A DNA stretch of 64,000 nt from assembly GCA_013397455.1 (NCBI GenBank), contig VYZB01000125.1:1041800-1105799 (forward strand), in the 5' to 3' direction. The position numbers and the translations under genes were made by a program. This document shows, in pieces, positions 39,599-56,667 of this stretch. The notes beneath the pieces are model-generated. The model ran no database searches. It was not told where the DNA came from and was given only the letters and a program-made list of their open reading frames with translations. This DNA is from Crotophaga sulcirostris (lineage: Eukaryota > Chordata > Aves > Cuculiformes > Crotophagidae). How positions within the stretch are numbered: the stretch's first letter is position 1; every line of letters begins with the position of its first letter.

Positions 39599-42500
39599 TC
39601 TGGGATTGGTTCTTGGGATGGGGAGGGAGGGGGAAGAGCTTCCCACTCCTCTTTGTGTGAGTTGCATCTCTCCTAATATTTCTTAGACTGTCATTTAAGA
39701 GGTTAAGGCATTTTTCTAATTTACAGGATGTATAGTGGCAGAGTATTTTTTTACCATGTGTATTTCATGTATTTTCATGTAAAAAAGAAATTGCAGGAGA
39801 TTTCTGAAATAAACTGGTCCTGTTTTAGGGTAAAAATAGCCATAAATTGTCCAAAATTTCTAGTTTTAGAAATACTGTTCTACCAGAGGGCTGAGAACCA
39901 CAGATTATTCCTAATGGAACAGATAAGTTTCCAACTCTTATATACGACTTTGGCAAAGCAGAAAGTTTTAAATATAGTATGTAGCATTTCCAGTCCATTG
40001 CTTGGTGGACTCCCCATGGATGTTGCAAAGTAGTTAATGAAGAGTGACACTTATTTGAGCTGAAGGACCGATTGTCTCTGTTAATGTTTGTTCATGTTTG
40101 TGACAAAATTGGGCTCAAGAAAGAGCTCTGAATAAAAAGATTTTGGGATTAGGCCCATGGATACTATGGGAACATTTGGATGCTGAAACTGGGAGCAATG
40201 AAACATGGAATGCAAATACAGTCTGCTTGTGTTGTAAGGAAGAAATAAAAGGTTCGGTTATCAGTCTTTTCTACAAGGATTAATTTTTGCAACAAAACCA
40301 ATAAAATAACGTTTTCTAATTTATTTTCTAATTTTCTAATATAATTTAGAAAATAAAATGAAAGAAACAAGAGACACTCCCCAACAGTCCCTTTCCCTGG
40401 CTTTTGCTATGTAAATACCAGTGTAGCCCATCGGAGGAGCATCTGTGCAGGGAGAGGCAGCAGCCAAGATGGAAAGCACCTCCTGCTCCTCCCACAGCTG
40501 GGAACACATCCCATAGCATCACACACACCATCAGCAGCCACCCTGCCTGCAGTTTTGCAGGGGGTTCGTGCAGGTTCCTGTGCAGCAGCAAAGAGGAGCT
40601 GAGCTGCATTGAACCCGTGCTGCCAGCTGAACCTCACGGCATCCAGGAGGCTTACTTTGTTATTTGTTGGGTCTCATTTCATTAAATCAGTCTGTGCTGC
40701 TCATGCCCTTCCCCACCCAGTTACCTGGAGGGTGAGAGAATAGATTTATGTGTTTACCACACATCACTTACACTTCTCTAAGAAACTGCATGATTCATCA
40801 GAAATGTCTATTAAACATTAAATATCATTAATTAATGTACGTTAAATCTTTTACTTTGGTAACTTTGAGTCTAATATATGGACAGTAACATATTATTTCC
40901 ACTCTGCTTTGTTTAAGTTCATACATTTCAACATTCTTTATCTTATCAGCTTTTCCATTACTCTTTACAAATGCTAATAAGTATTAACTTGTTTAATATT
41001 TCTCTTCCTCCTTAGGGTCAGTTTTTCTCTGTCTTTGAAAGAAATTGAAAGCAAAATTTCCTAAATTCTCAAAAGATTATTTTTTTCTTGTGGTATTTCT
41101 GACTCTGTCATTACAGCCTAAAAAGATTCTCTCTCTAGGCCACTTAAAATTAATCTCTGAAATCATCTATGACTTGGATATTGTTTCTCTTTATTAGCAA
41201 GCCAGAAAAGAAATACTATTTGACAATCTCTCAAGCAAAGCAAAAATAAAGTTCAAGCGTTTTATTAGAGTAAAATGCAAGTCTGGCATTGCTGTTTGCA
41301 AGTAGCAAATTAATATGCCTACATTATATAATAAAGATGTATTCACTGTAAGTATTTTGTGTTTATTAGTGTCTGCGTTTTCCTCCATGAGTAGATATTG
41401 ATTACCATCTTAGTTCTCACTGTGGGGATCTAGAGCATCGTGGGAAAAATCTCTGCATGCTCCAGTTTCTGTGCCACTAGGGCTCCATGCACACCAACAC
41501 AGGTGAATTGTGTGTTTCTGAAACAGGCTGAGCTCCACTGAGTAAGACAGGTTCAAACACAAAAATAAATGTGCTAATTTTAGGAGGTGGATGGAGATTT
41601 GAAAGGAGGTTTTTGTTTGTTTGATTTTTTTTCCTTTTAGTTTGTGTTGTTAATGCTTGAATGATTATAGGCTTTTGAAAGTAATAGTTTAGGAAATAAT
41701 ACACATAATAATGGACATAATTTCCTTGAAGATGATACAATGAATGCTAAAGTGCCCACTTCACTCATGCTGGGCTTGCAGATCTGCTTTGGGAATGTGT
41801 TTTCACTTTGTTGACTGACTGCGTGACAACACTCTCATGGCCAAAGGAAATGGAAAATAATGTAGAAAGAAATCCTCAGTCTAATCATATATGCCAGTTC
41901 TTCAGTAAAGTGAAGCAGGAGTCAATAGATCAGTGATCTCCTGGTAAGGACAGGTAATACAAATCTTTTGTTTCATAGTAAAAATATAAAATTGTAGGAT
42001 GGTGAAGAACTATGTGTTTACAAGTGAAGATGCCCCTCTGTGCAGTTTAAGGTAATATGTATTGAAAATATTGTTCAGTCTTTGGTTTAATTACATGACA
42101 TGGTCCATCTGGAGATTAATTCACTTACTCATGTTAACACAGCTGTAATGCAGCCAACATATTCCAGTTTGCCTCTCAGCCTGCTGCTCCATTCCTGAGT
42201 CTGGGGTTGAAAGGTGTTGAAGGATCTGGTTTTGGGAAGCACCTGCTTACTATGGGATGATATAAGATGGAAAGCCTCTGGATAAGTTGTCACAGTGTCT
42301 CTGACCACTCTCAAACTACTATTAAAATTAGTGGAAAGAAAGAAAAAGATCTAGGAAGAAAAAGCACAAGCTTGGTGTCTGAGACTTCAGTGATCACCAG
42401 TCCCCTTGAAAGAGCTTTCAGCTGGTTGCAGTTCACCCTCTGTTTCTGCTGTCCCTACCAGACTTCTGCCTGATGTTGCCTCCAGAGAGCAGCAGCTCTG

Positions 42501-44195
42501 TTGACTCTGTGGGTAGTGCTGATGAATTGCCATCTGCTGTACTGGAAGGTGTAAAGTGCATTTTGGAGCATCTCTCCCCAGCAGCACAATGTTGCACTGC
42601 TCCCCTCAGGGAGGAAGGCTTGCCAGGGATTGTGAGCACTGCCCGAGAGATGAGGCAAACTGATCAACATTTTCTCTGCTAGAAAATTTCCATTTTCTTT
42701 GAGTGATGGGGACTGGGGGAGCAGGGGCTGTTGGTGCAGCCCAAGCCCAGGTGCTGTGTGTCCACTCCCACTGCTGGCTGAGCCACCCCTGTGCTGCTGT
42801 TCCTCTGCAGCAGCAACTGCTTTTTGAAGAGTCAAAAGCCATTATTCTCTGTTTACAATTCATGCAGATGCACAGTTATGTGGGCCAAGAGCTCCCGTCT
42901 ACACCTGGCATCAAGCTGCAGTCAACCAAAGCTGTTTACACCTGTAGGCCTTTCACCCTCTTAACTAAGTTAGAACACGAATAATGATGTGATTAATCAT
43001 ACAAGCTAGTCAATAAAGAAGGGGCCAGGGAAACTAAAGGTTTTTACTAATCCAATATATAAAAATGGAGGAAAAAAAAAGAGAAAAGAAAAACACCACC
43101 ACCACTCTCAGCTCTGCTTGTGGTTCAGCAATTGCTCAATGTGCATGGTCCTGATGTATCCCACCTTCCAAAAAGTAGTTAGGTTAGAATTTGCAAGAAT
43201 TAAGTATGAAGCAAGTCATTGGCCTCAAATTGATTATTACTACTGAAGAGAGAATGGTATAATTGCTTGTGAATAATGATTCAGCCTAATTAGAATCAGC
43301 CTTTTGCTATCACACTAATAATTGCCACCTGTAGTGCCTAGGCTTCAATATATTCTCCATGAATAGGTATGGGACCAGCATCTTTGCTTCTCTACACTGA
43401 GTAGAGTAGATGAGGTTCTTGGTTTTCTTCCAGTATGGCATGTATGTGAGCATCTGTGATGCAGTTAAGCTCCCACAGGTATTTCTGAAGTGAAAGTAAG
43501 CTTTTATTTCTGTTTCTTTAATCTTTTTTCTGGGGTACTTAGCATGGTTAACCTATTCAAAGTAGCCTTCAGTTACCCCTGCAATGATGAAATAATTTTA
43601 ATCTTCATTTTCAAGTTTAGTCTGTGTTTCTCAGTTTAATTACCACTTCACATAGCATAAATTTTCAAAGAAAAAATATTTGGGGATCTAATGGAAGGAG
43701 CTGCTAATGACATCTGGAAGTTATTGACATCCCTTCTGTTCTTCAGTGTAGGTGTGCTAAGGCTGCCACATCAGTTTAGATATTTGCATGGAAATAATCT
43801 GTTTGTTCTCTGGCTTCATCCCTTGGGTTGTAATGCTTATGGTTCTGTGATGGTTACAGCCTGTTGTCCTCAAGTCCTTTATGCAGCAACAGGCAAATGA
43901 CTGGGACATTGTGGAAAGAAATATGCTGAAAATATTTTTGTGTATTGTTATCAGTAGTAATGCACAGCTGAGGCATTGGGTTAAAGGGAAATAAAAATTG
44001 GGGAAGTGGCTGCTTCTGATCAGGAGGTTTGAGTGGCTGCTGGCCTCTTCCCATGGAGTGGTGAAAGGCATTCATGAATGTGCATTGTTTGTGGCTGGAA
44101 ACGGCTTCTGAGACTTTCCAGGTGCCGTAAGCAATCACTTAAGTCAGAAGCTAAGTAGTGAAATAGTGTCTTACTAAGCAGTGAAATAGCCTCTT

Positions 44196-44254
44196 TGTAA
44201 AGTTTGGGGTTTTTTTTTGTTTGGGTTGTTTTGGTTTGTTTGTTTTTTTCCCCT
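44196..44254. repeat. T/G-rich low-complexity tract
   Basis: Runs of GTTT, GGTT and T make up this stretch. Lys/Thr/Asn-rich frames on the minus strand here are translations of this simple sequence. Confidence 0.8.
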
Positions 44255-45337
44255 GGAGATCTATTGGATTTATTGGACAAGAGCTAGAAAGAAATGAAAC
44301 CGAATTAAGTAGGGGCACGTCTTTTTGCCTGGCTGATGGTGCAGGTTTTCTACCTAGCAAGACAGTAACTGGCTCGCAGAGGCTGTGGACTGCTCTGCTG
44401 TGCTGCAGGGGTATGTGAACCAGAGCACTTCAGAGACCAAATTTGGCCTTATAGTAGTTTTCAATTACATAATACTGCTTCAGATATTTATGTTTCTCAT
44501 ACTCTATGAAGTTTTCATTAAGCGGTTGACTTACAAGTGGCCAATGCAAAGTTTAATACAATATTGCAACAACTTTAATTTGTGGAATTAAATGGATGTG
44601 CTTTATTTAAAAAAATTAATAAATAAATCTGAATCACACCTGAATTCTTAAATTCTAAGGAGATGTTAAAGAAAAGTTATGTTTTTAGCTTTGGCAATTA
44701 TTTAAAATGCTGATGTGTCAATCCTCAAAGAGAGAATACTCATCTCAAGTATTGCCACTTGAAAATTTTGGGAAGCCACACAGATGTTCATCTCCTCATT
44801 ATGGAAATAATGTATTTGGTTAATGTGTTGGTATGGAGAGAGTGGAATACAAATTATCTTGCAACTTGAGAGCCATTTAAAAGTTTCCTTGTGTTTAGGC
44901 TGTCTTACTTGTTTCTACTAAGGCATCTCTGAGAGAGGTCCCCAGGATGTGATGGGTTTGGAAGTGCCTCTGCCAGTTGCTGGCTCTGGCTGAAGCCCTC
45001 CTACCTTGTTTCCAGCAGCTCTGCCCTGGATGGTGCTTGGCGTTGGGGCAGTGAAATGCATTGGGTTATGTCTCACTGCAGCAGCCAGGGGAGATACTGT
45101 TGAATATTTGTCTTCTCAGAAGACTTGTGTGCTGTTTGCTGGGAATGAGGCTCAGGTCTCTCCAAATGCTCTCATTGCAGCTTCCTGGCTTCTTGGGTGC
45201 AGTTGGAAACATAGAAATATGAGGAGAGGAGCTGAGCCAGGAACTGGCCAAGGGCACTTGCCTGGTGGTTCTTAAGGCTGGCCAGGATCCCTAAGTGGAT
45301 GTTGAACCTGGGGGTGGAGTAGCCCTGTGAAATGGCG

Positions 45338-45351
45338 AAAAAAAAAAAAAA
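45338..45351. repeat. Poly-A tract (14 A)
   Basis: A homopolymer that follows a moderately GC-rich segment. A processed retrocopy tail was considered, but no parent gene is recognisable upstream and no flanking duplication was seen. Confidence 0.8.
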
Positions 45352-45824
45352 TAGAAGTGATGAGAGCATGAGTAATGGGTGCCTAGAGCATATTCTGCTC
45401 CTGAAATATTTAAATCAAATTTGAAACCTTATTTCCTTTCCCTAAAAGCTGCAGGGTATTTCAGTGACAAGTACTTGTAGTGATGCAGACATTCCTGTGC
45501 AGGACTCCATGGCCTCCAGGCCAGCCCAAGTGACTCTACCCTATCCCTCAGCCTCAGAAATCATCCGCATTATCTTTGTCTATCTCCTCACATACAAGTC
45601 TGAGCACTTGTTCTGGATAGCACCTTGTGGTTTGATGTGATTAATGTGCACAGTTGGAGTGGAGGCAGAATCTTTGTATTGGCAGCTTCAGCTGAGAAGA
45701 CTGTACAAAGGGAAGGAGAGAGCAGTAATAGTATTGCTCTGTCGTGCATCCTAGCATGCTCTGGCTGGATGGCACTATTAAAGCCACCGTATACTCAAGA
45801 AGTCAGTTGTCAAAAATCAAGAAA

Positions 45825-45838
45825 TTTTTTTTTTTTTT
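45825..45838. repeat. Poly-T tract (14 T)
   Basis: A simple homopolymer in the intron. Confidence 0.85.
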
Positions 45839-46222
45839 AAGATTTTTTTCTTAAAGGAAGGAAATAATGCAATAGAGTTTTCAGTTTTCTTAAGGTTGTT
45901 ATCTCAAGGGGAATATGAAAATTAAATTGGTAGCATGTATAGCAGTTCAAACTGAGGCATGATTTGCTGTGAATAGCCAATTATATCGGCTTCCCTGGTG
46001 CTGTGCATGGATGGCCTCTGTGGTGCCAGTTTATGTATTGGCTCCACCTGACTGCAGCTCAGAGCTCAGGCTTGTGAGAGTCTGCCATGTGTGCCGTTCA
46101 AATGACGGCTCCGCAGCAAAGAGGCATCACGCTAAATAGCACTTTGAAAGAGCAGTGTTACTTTCATCTAGCCAGTGTTAAGGTGTCAGCAGTAAAAAAT
46201 GTTGCAACTCGATGTCTGGTTT

Positions 46223-46237
46223 GGGGGGAGGGGGGGG
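46223..46237 (+). repeat. G-run (six G, A, eight G)
   Basis: Fourteen G in fifteen bases on the sense strand of the transcript. Dense G runs can form quadruplexes in DNA or RNA and are error-prone in sequencing. A second G run lies at 46712-46728. Confidence 0.85.
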
Positions 46238-46711
46238 CTGTGTAAGTATGGGTCTGTGAGTGTGTATATACATTTTAGGATACACAAATACATTTACACA
46301 TGCTGTAATTATTCCTGTTGACATGGTAACACTTGAACGAGGCACATGCAAATACATACAGAGAAAGAGAATTAACTCTGTACATTGAAGGAATTGAATG
46401 CAGTATAAGGAAATAATATTTGAAACCCAGTGAATTCTACAACCTGGGGCTCGGGTTGCAGCTACCCTGTGTTTGGTGGGGGAAGGAGCAGCCCCTCGTG
46501 CTCCCCTCCTGCAAGGCAGAAGCCAGGTATGTCTCAGCCTCCATCAGTACATGTCTCGCCTTACTCTCCCAATCCCACTGCAGGCAGGAGGAGGATGGGC
46601 TTTGATTTCCTTTCATGTTTTATCTGCTGGGAAGATATAACAATGCAACCAAGCGTTGATTTGGTTTTTTTGCAAGTTAATTTTAAGTACGTGTGCCAGA
46701 ATGGCACAGCT

Positions 46712-46728
46712 GGGGGGGGTGTGTGGGG
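46712..46728 (+). repeat. G-rich run with eight consecutive G
   Basis: Eight G are followed by TGTGT and a further GGGG, on the sense strand about 480 bp after the first G run. It is simple sequence with quadruplex potential. Confidence 0.8.
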
Positions 46729-47029
46729 TGCGTGCATTGACCACTGCCTGACTTTTTTGGCTCAGAATTTGCGTTGTGTGTCTCAAGAAGATGAAAAATT
46801 ACCTTTTGTTTAGCATCGCTGTTGGTTCTTGGCTCATCTGCTGAATTAGAGCATGTGTACAGTGGTGGTGTGGGGTGCGATCTTCCGAGCAGTTGGGGTG
46901 CTCTGGGGAGGCTGCAGTGCTTATCCTCAGCCTTCCTCTGCAGCACTGCCAGGCAGTGAACACAACATCTCCTCTGTGGACAGCTCTGACTTTAGTTTAT
47001 TTGATGTGTTCATTATGTGTGTTGATTGC

Positions 47030-47044
47030 TTTTTTTTTTTTTTT
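47030..47044. repeat. Poly-T tract (15 T)
   Basis: A simple homopolymer in the intron. Confidence 0.85.
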
Positions 47045-49640
47045 ATTTGTAACCTGTTGAACATATTTAAGGGTTGCAGCATTGCAATGTAGAAGTATTT
47101 CTGTATTTTTAACCTTGTTTTAAATTATGCAAGCAGATGACTTGAGTTTAAATGCTTTTAAGGATACGCAATGTGCATTTGTCTGCTGCTGCTATCAAAG
47201 GGAAGAAAACCACTTTCATGTTCTGCATTTAGACCTTCTGTATCTCTCTGATTTTACTGTTCTGCATTATTAAAATGAAACAGGCCATCTGTGGAGCAGC
47301 TTCTCCTGTTCAGTCAAAAAGTGTGGGAAGGAGGAACTCCGAACACTGATGGGAAGATGACACCAATACATATGAAGAGATTTAGTTAAGTAATTAATTG
47401 CAAATGAAAAACTGAAATAACAGCCCAGAATCTGGGGGCAAGTATTATTAATAGGAAAGTGATCTGCATCCTGACCCATGTGCCAGATTTGGCACTGCTT
47501 TGCTCTATGTGCCTTGGTGACAGTGTTTAACTCTGCTTGATTTTCACTGCTGCCAGATGAAATTAATGCAGAAGCTGATTTATTTTTCAGAAAGCAATAG
47601 ATGATTTCAAGAAGACTGGGTATGCAAGTGAGAGGGAAAGCTAGCTATTAATTAAGTTGCCTTGTGATAAGTATTTAAAAAAAACCCAACCTTTTTGCTC
47701 ATCTTTATCTATGAGGAAAAGGAGTTCATGGATAAAGTTCTAGCAAGACAAATAGCCCATTTTCAATAACTGGGCAGCAGGAAAGGACGAATTACTAGGA
47801 GAGGCCATTCTGCTTCTGAATATATCTTTAAATCTATTCTGTTTGGCCTGATTCTGGTCATAATCTTTAAAGCAGATACTGATCCTCACTCGCAAGAGTA
47901 GGCTTATGTGAGCAGTGTTTCTCCCTTGGCTGGGACTCTGCATATCGCAATTCATAAAAATTACCCATTCCAGCAGCAGGAATCATTTGAATAAGAAGTG
48001 GAGTATTCAGCTGAAAGGAGAGCATCATATGCATTAAGCAACCTGGGTGACTTATACTGGTGTCAACCTAGAAAGTCCCTCTGTGGCTGAAAATGTGAAT
48101 ATATTATGCATTACTAAGTCTGCAGTTGTTTGGAGGAAGAGGTGCACAACCCTTCTTCATCTTCTGCCCCTTAACAACTCTCTCAGTGCTCTGAGGAATG
48201 GATTTAGTCTTTCTGTTCTTCATAAAGAAGATGGTGGGTCCCTCTGGGATAGAACATCAGCCTTCTGCTTGGGTATGAGAATGACCCTGATGGCATCGAG
48301 AAGACTATGGCAGCAAGAGAAACCGGGGATGGGAATGAGCTCCTTGTTGTGTGTCCAGTGCCTGATGCAAAAGGAAAATCTCATCCTCAGCTGAGGCCTC
48401 TACCTGGTATGGCAATAAAAATTACAAATAGGAGAAATAAATGTAGGGTTTTCTACTGTTTATAGTGGCGTAAGTGGGAGCTCTGTAAAAGTAAGAATGC
48501 CTGAGGCCAACAAAATGCAGAATAATTGATAATAATATACTTCCATATTAACCTTTCTATATACAGCACTGGCTAGACACCACCTAGGTCATGATCTCAT
48601 TGCATTGAAAGCTGTATAATTTTAGAAAGTGGAAATGGTGATACTTAGACGATATATATCTATTTCCATAATAGAAGTTTTATAGCCTAAAATTTTAGAT
48701 TTGCCTTAAGTATGGCAAGCTGAATTTTCTTTGTATGTGCTTTTTCATATATATAAAAAGTCAAATGTGACATCAGCTAAAATAGCCTCTTCACTCTTAC
48801 AATCAGCAACTATTAAGAAAACAACTGCAAAGCATTTTTATAGCATGAAGGAATTTAATAAAATCACTTTCTATTATGGCCTTTTATTGAGTAATAAGGT
48901 CAAGAAAATATCTGTAGGCTATCTTAACAACTCCATAATACTATGTAGTATGTGGCTTGGGCAACATAATAAAATCTGAAAGACTAGCTGTCTTAAAATT
49001 GATCTTATCACCTAACATTTTTATCCCAGATTTAATGTCAATAGATTAAAGTATTTTGTCTGAAATACTAGGAAAATCAGAAAACTATTTGAGTAGCTGC
49101 TTTCAACTCATTTAACATTAGTAATCGTAATAAGTGATGATTTACTAGCTGGGTAAATAAAATTTGCCTAACTAGCAATCATTGGTATAGACATACTTTG
49201 GACAAAATAGAGAAGAATAAAAATATGGTAAACTGGTAAAATCACCACTCATATGAAATTGGATCAATATGTTGTATTTGCTCACAAGGCACATGGGCTG
49301 ACAATGAAAACACTTTAGGCACCTGAGAAATGCAGTAGGTCAACAACTTTGTGTTTTAATTAGGCTTAATTATTTTTCTTATTAAATAACCCCAGAGCCC
49401 TTGAATTCACTGCTGACACATGAAATAGTTGCTTTATAGTGCGTGCTAGTGATTTGGTAAACAAGAAGTGACAGAAGACTCTTAAAAAAAAATGCCTGGT
49501 TCATTCATGTCAATAGCACAATTATCATTGTGGATCTTCACAGGCCACCCACCCACCTGTGGTTCACCTCCTCAGATACTGGGAACTTCACTTGGCTGCC
49601 GATGACTTCAGTTCAACATTGGATTCCCTATTTTAATCTC

Positions 49641-49660
49641 TTTTTTTTTTTTTTTTCCTA
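49641..49660 (+). repeat. Poly-T tract (16 T) ending in an acceptor-like CCTAG
   Basis: Sixteen T are followed by CCTAG, which matches a strong 3' splice site on paper. No coding exon with a donor follows, so it is most likely a decoy or a plain homopolymer. Confidence 0.8.
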
Positions 49661-50446
49661 GGGGATTGATCTTTTTTTGCCTTCCTCCACAGTCTTTTTT
49701 GTCTGCAGCTTGTCTTTTCTCTGTCGATGTGTGCCTGACACCTTCCCCATGATAAATGCCTCCTCAGTGAACCTGCCTTTTTTTTTCCCTTCATAATGCA
49801 GCTGACCATGGCAAATCACATCATTAGTCTGGGAGGCTGGTTTATCCTCCAAAGCACGTATAATTCCCTCAGCCATCTCTGCCAGGGAAGCTGAGCGTTA
49901 GGCTTTCAGGCAGAAAATAGGCAACACATAACATCAAATGGAAGGAGAGATGCAAGATTAATGTTAGGAATAAATCATTTGGGGGGGAGTTAGGTGTAAA
50001 AAGCAACCACAAGTTGGCAGGCCTCACTTTCTGGTTGAGAATAGAGCGTTCTTCTAAACGTTCCCAGCTGTGCAGCGCTGTGGCATCCTTCTTCCTTAGT
50101 GCTGCCTTGGTCTGGGAGGATCCCAGAGGGATTTCTGAGAGCAGAGAGGGAGGCTGGAGCACTATGGACATTTCCTGAGGCAGGGCTGGATGGTGTGCTG
50201 GCATTCTCCATCCGGATTACTGACTGTAAACGGCACAGAGTAAAATGCCCAGATAAAATTTGGCATGCAGAGCCTGACTCCAGCCAGCTGGAGATGAGAC
50301 ACTCCCGTCTTCTCCCAATAATTTCTAACTTCAATCACGTAAGTAATGCTGATAACTCCTGTCCTGATCACAGGGGTTCTTAGGCTGGCACTCTGAGTAT
50401 CCCACTGAGCAAAGCAGGGAAACAACCAAAAGTGCTCGCGTTTTGG

Positions 50447-50454
50447 TGACGTCA
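50447..50454. promoter_or_regulatory. Perfect CRE palindrome TGACGTCA
   Basis: The full eight-base cAMP-response element, the site for CREB/ATF family proteins, lies next to a CTCGCG CpG cluster in otherwise CpG-poor DNA, 140 bp before an assembly gap. No TATA box or transcript start is evident. It could be an intronic enhancer or alternative promoter, or chance. Confidence 0.35.
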
Positions 50455-50548
50455 CTGCCAAGTGACACTTGTCCCTTCCCTTGCCTGAATGGATTTCACT
50501 AACCCTCCATCGTGCCTGCTTTCGATTCCCTTTCCCATACTCTTCCCT

Positions 50549-50561
50549 CCCCCCCCCCCCC
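50549..50561. repeat. Poly-C tract (13 C)
   Basis: A homopolymer 34 bases before the second assembly gap, within pyrimidine-rich DNA that continues after the gap as C8 and T12 runs. Such sequence is hard to clone and read, and probably caused the gap. Confidence 0.9.
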
Positions 50562-50595
50562 TAATAAGAGAAAAGCAATCCGGATTTTCTATAGA

Positions 50596-50672
50596 NNNNN
50601 NNNNNNNNNNNNNNNNNNNNNNNNNNNNNNNNNNNNNNNNNNNNNNNNNNNNNNNNNNNNNNNNNNNNNNNN
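50596..50672. other. Assembly gap (77 N)
   Basis: A run of N in the 27-kb intron, flanked on both sides by pyrimidine-rich simple sequence. Open frames across it are artefacts. Confidence 0.99.

Positions 50673-56667
<5,995 letters not shown>

Larger units (their letters stand above)
34137..50595 (+). other. GRM7: GRM7 27-kb intron, middle part
   Basis: Non-coding DNA with scattered moderately GC-rich patches (around 36.2-36.6, 40.4-40.65, 42.5-42.85, 44.9-45.3 and 46.4-46.95 kb). These patches yield Ser/Pro/Cys/His-rich chance frames in several frames at once, without any domain. It also has homopolymer runs (45338-45351 A, 45825-45838 T, 47030-47044 T, 49641-49656 T, 50549-50561 C), two G-rich runs (46223-46237 and 46712-46728) and a perfect CRE palindrome at 50447-50454. 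No exon, tRNA or other RNA gene was recognised. Confidence 0.72.

Noticed and set aside
42455..42863. Overlapping open frames on both strands in a GC-rich patch (up to 126 codons)
   Set aside because: Several frames are open at once because stop codons are rare in this local composition. None shows a domain or repeat.
45006..45351. Processed retrocopy ending in the A14 run
   Set aside because: No parent gene is recognisable in the upstream GC-rich segment and no target-site duplication was seen.
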